From Streptococcus mitis (lineage in GTDB: Bacteria; Bacillota; Bacilli; Lactobacillales; Streptococcaceae), in contig NZ_JALDTZ010000001.1 in the NCBI RefSeq assembly GCF_023109105.1, forward strand, positions 58,446 to 122,445: a DNA stretch of 64,000 bases, written 5' to 3'. The position numbers and the translations under genes were made by a program. Of this stretch, positions 1 to 9,292 are shown one piece after another. Below the pieces are notes generated by a model. That model had not been told where the DNA came from, made no database searches, and saw only the letters and a list, made by a program, of their open reading frames with translations. Every line of letters begins with the position of its first letter. Position 1 is the stretch's first letter.

Positions 1-236
1 AAACTACTGTTAAGGATCAATCTTCTACAGAGGATGCGATTTCGGGAGTACAACCTAAATCGGATAATTCTTCGGAAATTACTGGACAACCTCGAACAGT
101 TGAAACTACTGTTAAGGATCAATCTTCTACAGAGGATGCGATTTCGGGAGTACAACCTAAATCGGATAATTCTTCGGAAGTTACTGTACAACCTCGAACA
201 GTCGAAACTACTGTTAAGGATCGATCTTCTACAGCG
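1..236 (+). repeat. 102-bp in-frame tandem repeat in the sialidase gene
   Basis: Copies start at 1, 103 and 205. The first two are 102 nt each with only three mismatches; the third is partial and fades after about 236. The unit encodes 34 residues starting TTVKDQSSTEDAISG, acidic and Ser/Thr-rich, and lies before the lectin domain. More copies may exist upstream of the window. Confidence 0.95.
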
Positions 237-2216
237 GAAGAAACTCCTGTCTTAGAAAAAAATAATGTTACTTTAACAGGGGGCGGAGAAAATGTTACTA
301 ATGAGTTAAAGGATAAATTTACTAGCGGTGACTTTACTGTAGTGATTAAGTACAATCAGTCTAGTGAGAAAGGTTTACAAGCTCTGTTTGGAATATCTAA
401 TTCTAAACCCGGTCAACAAAATAGTTATGTAGATGTGTTCCTTAGAGACAATGGTGAATTGGGAATGGAAGCGCGTGATACTTCTTCCAATAAAAATCAC
501 CTAGTATCCAGACCTGCTTCAGTTTGGGGTAAGTACAAACAAGAGGCTGTGACTAACACTGTTGCAGTAGTAGCAGATTCAGTCAAAAAAACATATTCTT
601 TATATGCTAATGGTACAAAAGTAGTAGAAAAGAAAGTGGATAACTTCCTAAACATCAAGGATATTAAAGGTATTGATTACTATATGCTTGGGGGAGTGAA
701 ACGTGCAGGAAAAACGGCGTTTGGTTTTAACGGGACACTAGAAAATATCAAATTCTTTAATAGTGCATTGGATGAAGAAACTGTTAAAAAGATGACAACA
801 AACGCTGTTACTGGACATTTAATTTATACGGCTAATGATACAACAGGTTCTAACTATTTCCGTATTCCAGTTCTGTATACTTTTAGCAATGGTCGGGTTT
901 TTTCAAGCATTGACGCTCGTTACGGTGGAACTCATGATTTCTTGAATAAAATTAATATTGCTACAAGTTATAGTGATGATAATGGTAAGACATGGACTAA
1001 ACCAAAATTAACATTGGCATTCGATGATTTTGCGCCAGTACCATTAGAATGGCCTCGTGATGTTGGTGGACGTGACTTACAAATCAGCGGTGGTGCAACC
1101 TATATTGACTCTGTTATTGTTGAAAAAAATAACAAACAAGTACTCATGTTTGCTGATGTTATGCCTGCTGGAGTAAGTTTTAGAGAAGCTACTAGAAAAG
1201 ATTCAGGTTATAAACAAATTGATGGTAATTATTACCTTAAATTAAAGAAACAAGGTGATACTGATTATAATTATACTATTCGTGAGAATGGTACTGTATA
1301 CGACGATCGTACCAACAGACCAACTGAATTTTCAGTAGATAAAAAATTCGGTATTAAACAAAATGGTAATTATTTGACGGTAGAGCAATATTCGGTTTCA
1401 TTTGAAAATAATAAAAAGACTGAATATCGTAATGGGACTAAAGTCCATATGAATATCTTCTACAAAGATGCATTATTCAAAGTAGTGCCAACGAACTATA
1501 TTGCATATATTTCTAGTAATGATCATGGCGAATCTTGGTCTGCACCAACTTTATTACCTCCTATAATGGGACTTAATCGGAATGCGCCTTATTTGGGTCC
1601 TGGACGTGGAATCATTGAAAGCTCAACTGGACGTATTCTTATTCCGTCTTACACTGGTAAAGAGTCTGCATTCATTTATAGTGATGATAATGGAGCGTCT
1701 TGGAAAGTTAAAGTTGTGCCACTTCCTTCTAGTTGGTCAGCAGAAGCACAATTTGTAGAATTGAGTCCAGGAGTAATTCAAGCATACATGCGTACAAATA
1801 ATGGTAAAATTGCATATTTAACAAGTAAAGACGCAGGTACTACTTGGAGTGCTCCGGAATATTTGAATTTTGTTTCAAATCCAAGTTATGGAACACAATT
1901 ATCAATCATCAATTATAGTCAATTGATTGATGGTAAAAAGGCTGTCATTTTAAGTACTCCAAACTCCACAAATGGTCGTAAACACGGACAAATTTCGATT
2001 GGTCTAATTAATGATGATAATACAATTGATTGGCGTTATCATCACGATGTTGATTATAGTAACTATGGATACTCATATTCAACATTGACAGAGTTACCAA
2101 ATCATGAAATTGGATTGATGTTTGAAAAATTTGATTCATGGTCTCGTAATGAACTTCATATGAAAAATGTTGTACCATATATAACATTTAAGATTGAAGA
2201 TTTGAAAAAGAATTAA
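1..2216 (+). CDS. nanC: Sialidase NanC-type (5'-truncated by window)
   Basis: Secreted GH33 sialidase; the frame is open from the window edge (first full codon at 3), so signal peptide and start lie outside and 737 residues are visible. Order: two and a bit copies of a 34-residue Thr/Ser/Glu-rich repeat, a CBM40/laminin-G-like lectin domain to about base 800, then the beta-propeller with the FRIP motif at 858-869 and Asp boxes at 972-995 (SDDNGKTW), 1515-1538, 1680-1703 and 1824-1847. There is no LPXTG anchor; it ends in EDLKKN. As I remember the pneumococcal paralogues, this sequence matches NanC rather than NanB, and NanC is followed by the same oxidoreductase, ROK kinase and V-ATPase genes. 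NanC is known to release 2-deoxy-2,3-didehydro-Neu5Ac. A stop and a weak ribosome-binding site (agaaagagga) separate it from the next gene, so the two are probably cotranscribed. Confidence 0.88.
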   Translation, partial: TTVKDQSSTEDAISGVQPKSDNSSEITGQPRTVETTVKDQSSTEDAISGVQPKSDNSSEVTVQPRTVETTVKDRSSTAEETPVLEKNNVTLTGGGENVTNELKDKFTSGDFTVVIKYNQSSEKGLQALFGISNSKPGQQNSYVDVFLRDNGELGMEARDTSSNKNHLVSRPASVWGKYKQEAVTNTVAVVADSVKKTYSLYANGTKVVEKKVDNFLNIKDIKGIDYYMLGGVKRAGKTAFGFNGTLENIKFFNSALDEETVKKMTTNAVTGHLIYTANDTTGSNYFRIPVLYTFSNGRVFSSIDARYGGTHDFLNKINIATSYSDDNGKTWTKPKLTLAFDDFAPVPLEWPRDVGGRDLQISGGATYIDSVIVEKNNKQVLMFADVMPAGVSFREATRKDSGYKQIDGNYYLKLKKQGDTDYNYTIRENGTVYDDRTNRPTEFSVDKKFGIKQNGNYLTVEQYSVSFENNKKTEYRNGTKVHMNIFYKDALFKVVPTNYIAYISSNDHGESWSAPTLLPPIMGLNRNAPYLGPGRGIIESSTGRILIPSYTGKESAFIYSDDNGASWKVKVVPLPSSWSAEAQFVELSPGVIQAYMRTNNGKIAYLTSKDAGTTWSAPEYLNFVSNPSYGTQLSIINYSQLIDGKKAVILSTPNSTNGRKHGQISIGLINDDNTIDWRYHHDVDYSNYGYSYSTLTELPNHEIGLMFEKFDSWSRNELHMKNVVPYITFKIEDLKKN

Positions 2217-2255
2217 AGCTGAAATTTAAAAATATATAGAAAGAGGATAAAAATT

Positions 2256-3365
2256 ATGGTAAATTACGGTATTGTTGGAGCTGGATATTTTGGAGCTGAT
2301 TTGGCTCGCTCAATGAACAAAATTGAAGATGCAAAAGTGGTTGCGGTATTTGACCCAAATCATGGAGAAGAAGTTGCTCAAGAGTTGGGATCAGATGTTT
2401 GTGCAAGTTTAGATGAACTTGTAGCACGTGAAGATATTGATTGTGTGATCGTAGCTTCACCTAGCTACCTTCACCGTGAACCTGTTGTGAAAGCTGCTCA
2501 ACATGGCAAACACGTATTTTGTGAAAAGCCAATTGCATTGTCTTATGAAGATTGTAAAGCCATGGTTGACGCATGTAAAGAAAATAATGTTATCTTTATG
2601 GCTGGTCACATCATGAACTTCTTTAATGGTGTACACCATGCTAAAGAATTGATTACTCAAGGTAAAATCGGTAAAGTTCTTTATTGCCATGCCGCTCGTA
2701 CAGGTTGGGAAGAACAACAACCAACTGTATCATGGAAGAAACTTCGTTCTCAATCTGGAGGACATTTGTACCACCATATTCATGAATTAGATTGCATTCA
2801 GTTCATCATGGGAGGACTTCCTGAAAAAGCGACAATGGTAGGAGGCAATGTATATCATAAAGGTGAAAACTTTGGTGATGAAGATGATATGCTCATTGTA
2901 AACCTAGAATACTCTGATGATCGTTATGCTGTTTTGGAATATGGTAATGCTTTCCGTTGGGGTGAACACTACGTCTTGATTCAAGGAACTGAAGGAGCTA
3001 TCAAACTTGACTTGTTCAATACTGGAGGTACTCTTCGTGTTAAAGGTGAAGGAGAATCACACTTCTTAGTACATGAAACTCAAGAGGAAGATGATGACCG
3101 TACAGCTATCTATACCGGTCGTGGTATGGATGGAGCAATTGCGTACGGTAAACCAGGAGTACGTTGCCCATTATGGTTACAAACATGTATTGATAAAGAA
3201 ATGGAATATCTACATGACATCATTAAAGGTGGAGAAATTACAGAAGAATATGAAAAACTTCTCAATGGTGTAGCTGCTTTAGAATCAATCGCTACCGCTG
3301 ATGCATGTACTTTATCAGTTAAAGAAGATCGAAAAGTAAGTCTTTCAGAAATCACAAATGCTTAA
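2256..3365 (+). CDS. Gfo/Idh/MocA-family NAD(P)-dependent oxidoreductase, probable dehydrated-sialate salvage enzyme
   Basis: A 369-residue cytoplasmic protein with an N-terminal Rossmann motif GIVGAGYFG (residues 5-13) and the family's EKP motif at 90-92, followed by the usual C-terminal alpha/beta domain. Ribosome-binding site agaggat sits before the ATG, 39 nt after the sialidase stop. Relatives E. coli YjhC and Ruminococcus gnavus NanOx convert 2,7-anhydro-Neu5Ac and/or Neu5Ac2en to Neu5Ac. Being next to a NanC-type sialidase, this protein is inferred to process its unsaturated product. The sequence alone does not prove the substrate. A strong terminator follows at 3451. Confidence 0.85.
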   Translation: MVNYGIVGAGYFGADLARSMNKIEDAKVVAVFDPNHGEEVAQELGSDVCASLDELVAREDIDCVIVASPSYLHREPVVKAAQHGKHVFCEKPIALSYEDCKAMVDACKENNVIFMAGHIMNFFNGVHHAKELITQGKIGKVLYCHAARTGWEEQQPTVSWKKLRSQSGGHLYHHIHELDCIQFIMGGLPEKATMVGGNVYHKGENFGDEDDMLIVNLEYSDDRYAVLEYGNAFRWGEHYVLIQGTEGAIKLDLFNTGGTLRVKGEGESHFLVHETQEEDDDRTAIYTGRGMDGAIAYGKPGVRCPLWLQTCIDKEMEYLHDIIKGGEITEEYEKLLNGVAALESIATADACTLSVKEDRKVSLSEITNA

Positions 3366-3450
3366 CTATTGTAAAACAGAATAGTAAATTCTTGTCATTA
3401 TATAATTTCTAAAGTTCTGTGATACAACTCATTGAATAAAGAAATAGAGA

Positions 3451-3482
3451 TGGGACTGGGATAATGCCCAGTCCCATTTTTT
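3451..3482 (+). terminator. Rho-independent terminator after the oxidoreductase gene
   Basis: Perfect 10-bp stem tgggactggg (3451-3460) and cccagtccca (3467-3476), 6-nt loop, then a run of T. It separates the sialidase-oxidoreductase unit from the ROK/V-ATPase genes. Confidence 0.92.
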
Positions 3483-3521
3483 ATCAAAAAGTAATGAGAT
3501 CAAAAATGTGGGAGTGATGAA

Positions 3522-4412
3522 ATGAAGATTATAGGGATCGATATTGGCGGAACAACAATTAAGGCAGATTTATACGATGATTTTGGAACGAGTTTAAATC
3601 AGTTCAAAGAGATTGAAACAATTATTGACTATGATTTGGGAACGAATCAGATATTAAATCAGGTCTGTGATTTAATTGGTGAGTATATTTTAAATTATTC
3701 AATTGATGGTGTTGGTATTTCCACTGCTGGAGTTGTTAATGCTAATACAGGAGAAATCATCTATGCAGGCTATACAATACCAGGGTATATCGGAGTAAAC
3801 TTTACTTCCGAAATAGAAAAACGTTTTGGGTTGTCTACTTTTGTTGAAAATGATGTTAATTGTGCTGCATTAGGTGAATTATGGAAGGGACAAGCCAAAG
3901 ATAAGAAAAATGTAGTAATGGTTACTATTGGAACAGGTATAGGAGGCAGTATTATTGTTAATGGACAAATTGTTAACGGATTTAACTATACTGCTGGTGA
4001 AGTAGGCTATATTCCTGTAGGTAATTCGGATTGGCAAAGCAAAGCCTCAACAACCGCATTGATTCATTTATATCAAAAGAAGAGCTTGAAAACTAATCAA
4101 ACTGGACGTACTTTCTTTACTGATTTAAGTTCTGGAGATAAAGTCGCTAAAGAAACTTTTGAAATTTTTGTAGAAAATCTAACAAAAGGTTTATTAACTA
4201 TTTCTTATCTACTTAATCCAGAAATTCTCATATTAGGAGGTGGGATTCTGGCTAAAAAGGATATTTTGTTACCTGAAATTCAAAGTTCTTTAGCTAAAAA
4301 TGCAATGGATAATAGGTTTTTGCCTAATAATGTTGTGGCAGCTACATTAGGAAATGAAGCTGGTCGTATAGGAGCTGTAAAAAATTTCTTAGATAGAATT
4401 TCTAATAAATAG
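3522..4412 (+). CDS. ROK-family sugar kinase (ManNAc kinase-like)
   Basis: A 296-residue ROK protein with phosphate-binding motif GIDIGGTTIKA (residues 5-15), catalytic Asp111 in VENDVN, and the second phosphate motif GTGIGG. The ROK zinc motif CxCGxxGCxE is absent; the stretch after AGEVGY reads PVGNSDWQ instead. Several N-acetylmannosamine kinases and other streptococcal ROK proteins also lack the zinc site. Next to a sialidase and a likely sialate dehydrogenase, ManNAc kinase is the best guess, but glucokinase or another sugar kinase cannot be excluded. ATG at 3522 has a gggagtga ribosome-binding site. The V-ATPase operon starts 24 nt downstream with no terminator, so the two may be cotranscribed. 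Confidence 0.8.
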   Translation: MKIIGIDIGGTTIKADLYDDFGTSLNQFKEIETIIDYDLGTNQILNQVCDLIGEYILNYSIDGVGISTAGVVNANTGEIIYAGYTIPGYIGVNFTSEIEKRFGLSTFVENDVNCAALGELWKGQAKDKKNVVMVTIGTGIGGSIIVNGQIVNGFNYTAGEVGYIPVGNSDWQSKASTTALIHLYQKKSLKTNQTGRTFFTDLSSGDKVAKETFEIFVENLTKGLLTISYLLNPEILILGGGILAKKDILLPEIQSSLAKNAMDNRFLPNNVVAATLGNEAGRIGAVKNFLDRISNK

Positions 4413-4436
4413 TGTGAAAGATAAGGAGGTGTCACA

Positions 4437-4760
4437 ATGACTAACTCTGTATTTTCGACAATGCAAGATATTGAGAATGTTGCAACCGATATTATAAAAT
4501 CATATGATAATGAGATTTATACGTATAAAGCTGTCTCCCAAGAAGAATTGGAAGAACTAGAAAAAAGTTATGATGAAAAAAGTCACGAAGAATTAATTTC
4601 AATAGAAAGCAATTTGGAAATGCAACAACAGAACCTCATTGATGTGGTTAATAAAACAATCAAGGAAAATGATGCAAAGATTCAGTATATTTCATCAAGT
4701 AGGAGAGGAGAATTTGTAGAAAAAATTATTGGTAGGGTGGTAGAAAAATATGGCTATTAG
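4437..4760 (+). CDS. ntpF: V-type ATPase peripheral-stalk subunit (NtpF/G-like)
   Basis: A 107-residue, charged, largely helical protein with coiled-coil character (EELEELEKSYDEKS region). It is the first gene of the V-ATPase operon, as ntpF is in Enterococcus hirae. Stalk subunits of this type pair with subunit E to hold the catalytic head. Strong ribosome-binding site aaggaggt. Its last 11 nt overlap the start of ntpI, implying translational coupling. The assignment rests on position, size and helical character more than on a diagnostic motif. Confidence 0.75.
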   Translation: MTNSVFSTMQDIENVATDIIKSYDNEIYTYKAVSQEELEELEKSYDEKSHEELISIESNLEMQQQNLIDVVNKTIKENDAKIQYISSSRRGEFVEKIIGRVVEKYGY

Positions 4761-6741
4761 TCAGATGAAAAGAATTTCTCTACTATTTTCTAAGAGTAGT
4801 CTTGATGATGTTTTAAAAACTATTCAAGAACTAGAGTCAGTGCAGTTCCGTGATTTAAAGGTTCAGGATAACTGGTCAGAAGCTCTAGAAAAAGATGAGG
4901 TTGTATTTCCAACTATTCAAATTTCTCATACTTCTAATTCCAATCATGGGGTTATTGAAGGAAATGATGCCTTGACTTATTTGATGAATAAACAACAACA
5001 TTTGGAAGCAACTGTAGAGAAATTACAAGAATACCTACCGAAAGAAAACACGTTTAAGTTATTACAGCAACCTCCGATAACAACCTCTTATGAAGAATTA
5101 GAAAAATTTGGTAAAGCTAATGTTGCTGAGGGTGTTCTTAAAAAAGTGAATCATCAAATAAACAGAGTTCATGAATTAGAAAGAAACATTCAAAGTAATA
5201 ATGAGGAAATAGAGAGATTAATAAAGTGGGAAAAATTAGAAATTATTCCTGCGCATTTAGAACAATTTTCTTTCTGTAGAGGAAAAATCGGAACAATTCC
5301 AAGGACTGTAGATAATCGCTTATACAATAATTTTTTAGAAAACAATATTGAAGTTCAAGAAATATTTTCTAATGATAGAGAGTACGGTGTTGTTGTTTTC
5401 TATCAGTCCAGTTGCTCTATTGATTTTGATGAATACTTATTTGAACCATTTGATTATTCTAGAAAGGAATTACCGAAGCAGCGAGTAGTAGATTTGGATC
5501 AAGAAAACATGCAGTTAATAACTGAAAAAGAGAATATTATCGCATCGTTGCAAGATTCAAAGAAAAATTTGATAGATTTACAATGGCAAATTGACTATAT
5601 TTTATCTATCTATGCTCGTCAAATCTCTAAGAATAACCTTTTGAGCACTCCGCATCTAGTTGCATTAGAAGGATGGATAGAAGAAACTCGTATTTTATAT
5701 TTTATAAAAGTTATGGATGAGCGTTTTGGACATTCTATTTATATTTATGAATCGGAAACATTGTCGGATAATCAAGATGAAATACCTATCAAATTAACGA
5801 ATCACTCTTTAATTGAACCATTTGAATTATTGACAGAAATGTATGCTCTGCCCAAATATTATGAGAAAGATCCTACACCTGTATTAGCACCATTTTACTT
5901 TACATTTTTTGGAATGATGGTTGCTGATTTAGGCTATGGTTTACTATTGTTTTTAGGAACAATGTTAGCATTAAAAATTTTTCATCTACCTTCAGTAACT
6001 AAGAGATTTTTAAAATTCTTTAATATATTAGGGGTAGCCGTTGCAATTTGGGGTGGAATCTATGGCTCATTTTTTGGATATGAGTTGCCATTTCATCTGA
6101 TATCTACAACCTCGGATGTCATGACTATATTAGTAGTGTCAGTTGTGTTTGGATTTATTACAGTATTTGTAGGTTTGTTAGCTTCAGGTCTACAAAAAGT
6201 AAGAATGAAGAAATATGCAGAAGCATATAATTCAGGATTTGCGTGGTGTGTTATTCTGCTTGGCTTGTTATTTATTGCTGTCGGAATGTTGATGCCTGAT
6301 ATTAGACCGTTATTTGTATTAGGGAAATGGGTATCTATTTTTAATGCTGTGGGGATTTTGATTGTTTCTATTATTCAAGCCAAAAGCTTGTCAGGTATTG
6401 GATCAGGATTGTTTAATCTATATAACATTTCATCTTATATAGGTGATTTAGTTAGTTTCACTCGATTGATGGCATTAGGATTATCTGGAGCAAGTATAGC
6501 ATCAGCTTTCAATTTAATTGTTGGTTTGTTTCCGGGGACATTGGCTAAACTGACAATTGGATTAGTATTATTCATTCTTTTACATGCGATCAATATTTTT
6601 CTATCGTTACTATCAGGGTATGTTCATGGAGCACGTCTGATATTTGTTGAATTTTTTGGTAAGTTTTATGAGGGTGGAGGAAAACCATTTCAACCTTTGA
6701 AGGCTTCTGAGAAATATATTAAGGTTATTACAAAGAATTAA
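4750..6741 (+). CDS. ntpI: V-type ATPase membrane subunit I (a-subunit)
   Basis: A 663-residue stator subunit. The N-terminal half is soluble and partly coiled coil; the C-terminal half from about residue 370 has roughly seven to eight hydrophobic segments, including FYFTFFGMMVADLGYG and the region around SFTRLMALGLSGA, which carries the arginine that faces the c-ring in this family. It lines the ion half-channels at the membrane. It overlaps ntpF by 11 nt and is followed 15 nt later by ntpK. Length is normal for bacterial I subunits. Confidence 0.93.
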   Translation: MAISQMKRISLLFSKSSLDDVLKTIQELESVQFRDLKVQDNWSEALEKDEVVFPTIQISHTSNSNHGVIEGNDALTYLMNKQQHLEATVEKLQEYLPKENTFKLLQQPPITTSYEELEKFGKANVAEGVLKKVNHQINRVHELERNIQSNNEEIERLIKWEKLEIIPAHLEQFSFCRGKIGTIPRTVDNRLYNNFLENNIEVQEIFSNDREYGVVVFYQSSCSIDFDEYLFEPFDYSRKELPKQRVVDLDQENMQLITEKENIIASLQDSKKNLIDLQWQIDYILSIYARQISKNNLLSTPHLVALEGWIEETRILYFIKVMDERFGHSIYIYESETLSDNQDEIPIKLTNHSLIEPFELLTEMYALPKYYEKDPTPVLAPFYFTFFGMMVADLGYGLLLFLGTMLALKIFHLPSVTKRFLKFFNILGVAVAIWGGIYGSFFGYELPFHLISTTSDVMTILVVSVVFGFITVFVGLLASGLQKVRMKKYAEAYNSGFAWCVILLGLLFIAVGMLMPDIRPLFVLGKWVSIFNAVGILIVSIIQAKSLSGIGSGLFNLYNISSYIGDLVSFTRLMALGLSGASIASAFNLIVGLFPGTLAKLTIGLVLFILLHAINIFLSLLSGYVHGARLIFVEFFGKFYEGGGKPFQPLKASEKYIKVITKN

Positions 6742-7233
<492 letters not shown>

Positions 7234-7266
7234 GAAATTAATTTGCTATTCAAAGGAGGTGTCTAA

Positions 7267-7848
7267 ATGAGCAATTTAGAAAACTTACGAGAGTCTGTTA
7301 TTGAACAAGCTCATGAAAAAGGGCGTATGAAATTATTGGATTCCAAAAAGAAGATTGATGATGAATTTGAAATGCAAAAGTCGGTCATTGTAAAGAAAAA
7401 AGAAGCTGAACATGAACGAAAGTTAAAAGAATTACAACAGAAATATCAAATAATTTTTCAACAATTAAAAAATAAGGAACGCCAATCAACGTTAGTATCA
7501 AAACAGAAAATATTAAAAGAACTTTTTCAATCTGCTTTAATAGAAATGGAATCTTGGAGTGCAGATAAAGAAATGGAGTTCATCTATCGAATTCTGGAAC
7601 GATATTCACAACAAGAGGTCATAGTAACTTTTGGGGAGCGGACTTTAGCTAAATTCAATTTGGAACAATTAGAGAAATTGAAATTCTCTTTTCCAAATCA
7701 TTTATTTAGTGAACAGCCTATCTCAAATGAATCAGGCTTACTTATTTCAATAGGTAAAATTGATGATAACTATTTGTATAAAACATTAATTGGATCGATT
7801 TCTAAGGAAGAAAGTTCAAGTATCGCAAATCAAATTTTTATCAATTAA
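7267..7848 (+). CDS. ntpE: V-type ATPase subunit E (peripheral stalk)
   Basis: 193 residues. The N-terminal half is a long charged helix (many Lys/Glu, for example KKKEAEHERKLKEL) and the C-terminal half is a small globular domain, which is the E-subunit pattern. With the ntpF product it should form the peripheral stalk. It has a strong aaaggaggtgt ribosome-binding site after ntpK and lies in the standard K-E-C order. Assignment is by architecture and operon position. Confidence 0.88.
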   Translation: MSNLENLRESVIEQAHEKGRMKLLDSKKKIDDEFEMQKSVIVKKKEAEHERKLKELQQKYQIIFQQLKNKERQSTLVSKQKILKELFQSALIEMESWSADKEMEFIYRILERYSQQEVIVTFGERTLAKFNLEQLEKLKFSFPNHLFSEQPISNESGLLISIGKIDDNYLYKTLIGSISKEESSSIANQIFIN

Positions 7849-7912
7849 GGATGAAATTGGTTAATCCTTCTTAGAAATTTGGAGTATTCCAATAAAATTA
7901 GAAAGGTATTTT

Positions 7913-8920
7913 ATGGATACTAATCTTTTTTCAAAAATAAATACGACGATTTCGGTAAAAGAAAACGATTTTATTACAGAAGAAAAATTTCAAAAAATTA
8001 TACAATCCAAAGATACGGAGACATTGGCATTTATCTTAGAAGCAACTCCCTATCATTTATCGATTGACGTTTTAGAGAATCCTAGTCAGACAGAGATTTC
8101 GCTAATGACAAAATTAGTCAATGATTATAGATGGGCATATGCTGAAAGTCCGTCTGATAAAATTGTGACTTTATTTGCTTTACGATATGTTTATCATAAT
8201 ATCAAAGTTTTATTAAAATCTAAGGCGGCAATTAAGAAAGATTTTTCTAAATTATTAATTCCAATAGGGATTTTTGATATAGAAAGTTTAAAACATTTAG
8301 TTTCTTCCTTACATTCAGATACACTTCCTGATTTTATGGTTCATGAAGTAGAATCAATTTGGAATGAGTATGAAACTTTTAATAATATTCGTGTACTTGA
8401 TGTCGGAGCTGATCTAGCATATTTTAAACATCTGAAACTTTTATCTAATGAGTTAGATGAGGTGCTGTCTCAGGTTATTGTTGCAATGATTGACTTTTAT
8501 AATATTATTACTGTAAAACGTGGTTTATCTCAAAATAAGAGTCATGGGGATATTTTACAATTACTTTCAGATGAAGGAAGTATTTCTGCTAAAGAATTTA
8601 TATACATTGTAGAAAATCAAGAAATATTTGTGTGGTTCAATAAAATAAATCCAAGCTTAGATTCAATCTTTTCAACTTACGAATTGAAGATGCAGGACGC
8701 AACAATTTCATCTTCTGAGTTAGAATTTTTATGTGATTTACTATTGTATAAAACTTTAGATCAAGGAAGGTATAATGTAGATGGGCCGTTAGTTCTTGCT
8801 AGATATTTATTGGGATGTGAGTTTGAAGTAAAGAATCTTAGAATGATCATATCAGCTCTTCAAAATACAATTCCTTTTGAATCAATAAAAGAAAGGATAC
8901 GCCCGCATTATGGAAGCTAA
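7913..8920 (+). CDS. ntpC: V-type ATPase subunit C (d-type, rotor cap)
   Basis: 335 residues, soluble and helical, in the expected slot between E and G/F. This subunit caps the c-ring and connects it to the central shaft. A 64-nt gap precedes it, with agaaaggt before the ATG. Its last 11 nt overlap the start of the next gene. No catalytic motif is expected in this family; size and operon position support the call. Confidence 0.88.
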   Translation: MDTNLFSKINTTISVKENDFITEEKFQKIIQSKDTETLAFILEATPYHLSIDVLENPSQTEISLMTKLVNDYRWAYAESPSDKIVTLFALRYVYHNIKVLLKSKAAIKKDFSKLLIPIGIFDIESLKHLVSSLHSDTLPDFMVHEVESIWNEYETFNNIRVLDVGADLAYFKHLKLLSNELDEVLSQVIVAMIDFYNIITVKRGLSQNKSHGDILQLLSDEGSISAKEFIYIVENQEIFVWFNKINPSLDSIFSTYELKMQDATISSSELEFLCDLLLYKTLDQGRYNVDGPLVLARYLLGCEFEVKNLRMIISALQNTIPFESIKERIRPHYGS

Positions 8921-9230
8921 TAAGTATAAAATTGGCATAATTGGTAGCCATGATATTATTTTACCCTTTAGCATGATTGGGTTTGATATATTTCCTGCCT
9001 ATCAAGAACAAGAAGCTATAAATACTCTAAGAAAATTAGTTCAATCTGATTATGGTGTCATTTATATCACTGAAGACATTGCTTCAATGATATTAGATAC
9101 AATTCGCCATTATGATTCTCAAGTTGTGCCTGCTATTATTTTATTACCGACTCATAAACAAAGTTTAAATTTAGGATTAAAACGTATAGAGGATAATGTA
9201 GAGAAAGCAGTAGGACACAATATTTTATAA
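8910..9230 (+). CDS. ntpG: V-type ATPase subunit F (NtpG, central shaft)
   Basis: 106-residue Rossmann-like small subunit starting KIGIIGSHDIILPFSMIGFD, with the typical GVIYITEDIA strand. It binds the central shaft with subunit D. Named NtpG in E. hirae nomenclature and subunit F elsewhere. It overlaps ntpC by 11 nt, and the 62-nt gap after it carries the ribosome-binding site of ntpA. Confidence 0.88.
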   Translation: MEANKYKIGIIGSHDIILPFSMIGFDIFPAYQEQEAINTLRKLVQSDYGVIYITEDIASMILDTIRHYDSQVVPAIILLPTHKQSLNLGLKRIEDNVEKAVGHNIL

Positions 9231-9292
9231 TAATGTACAAAATTGTCTGTAATATTATTCTATAATTTTTGGACTTAGTAAGGAGAATAACT

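Noticed and set aside
34..255. An alternative frame through the sialidase repeats
   Set aside because: It exists only because the 102-bp unit is a multiple of three and stop-free in that frame; no start signals.
342..2216. A complete sialidase gene starting at 342, or a NanB call
   Set aside because: The frame is open back to the window edge, and 342 has no initiation signal. C-terminus and neighbours fit NanC rather than NanB.
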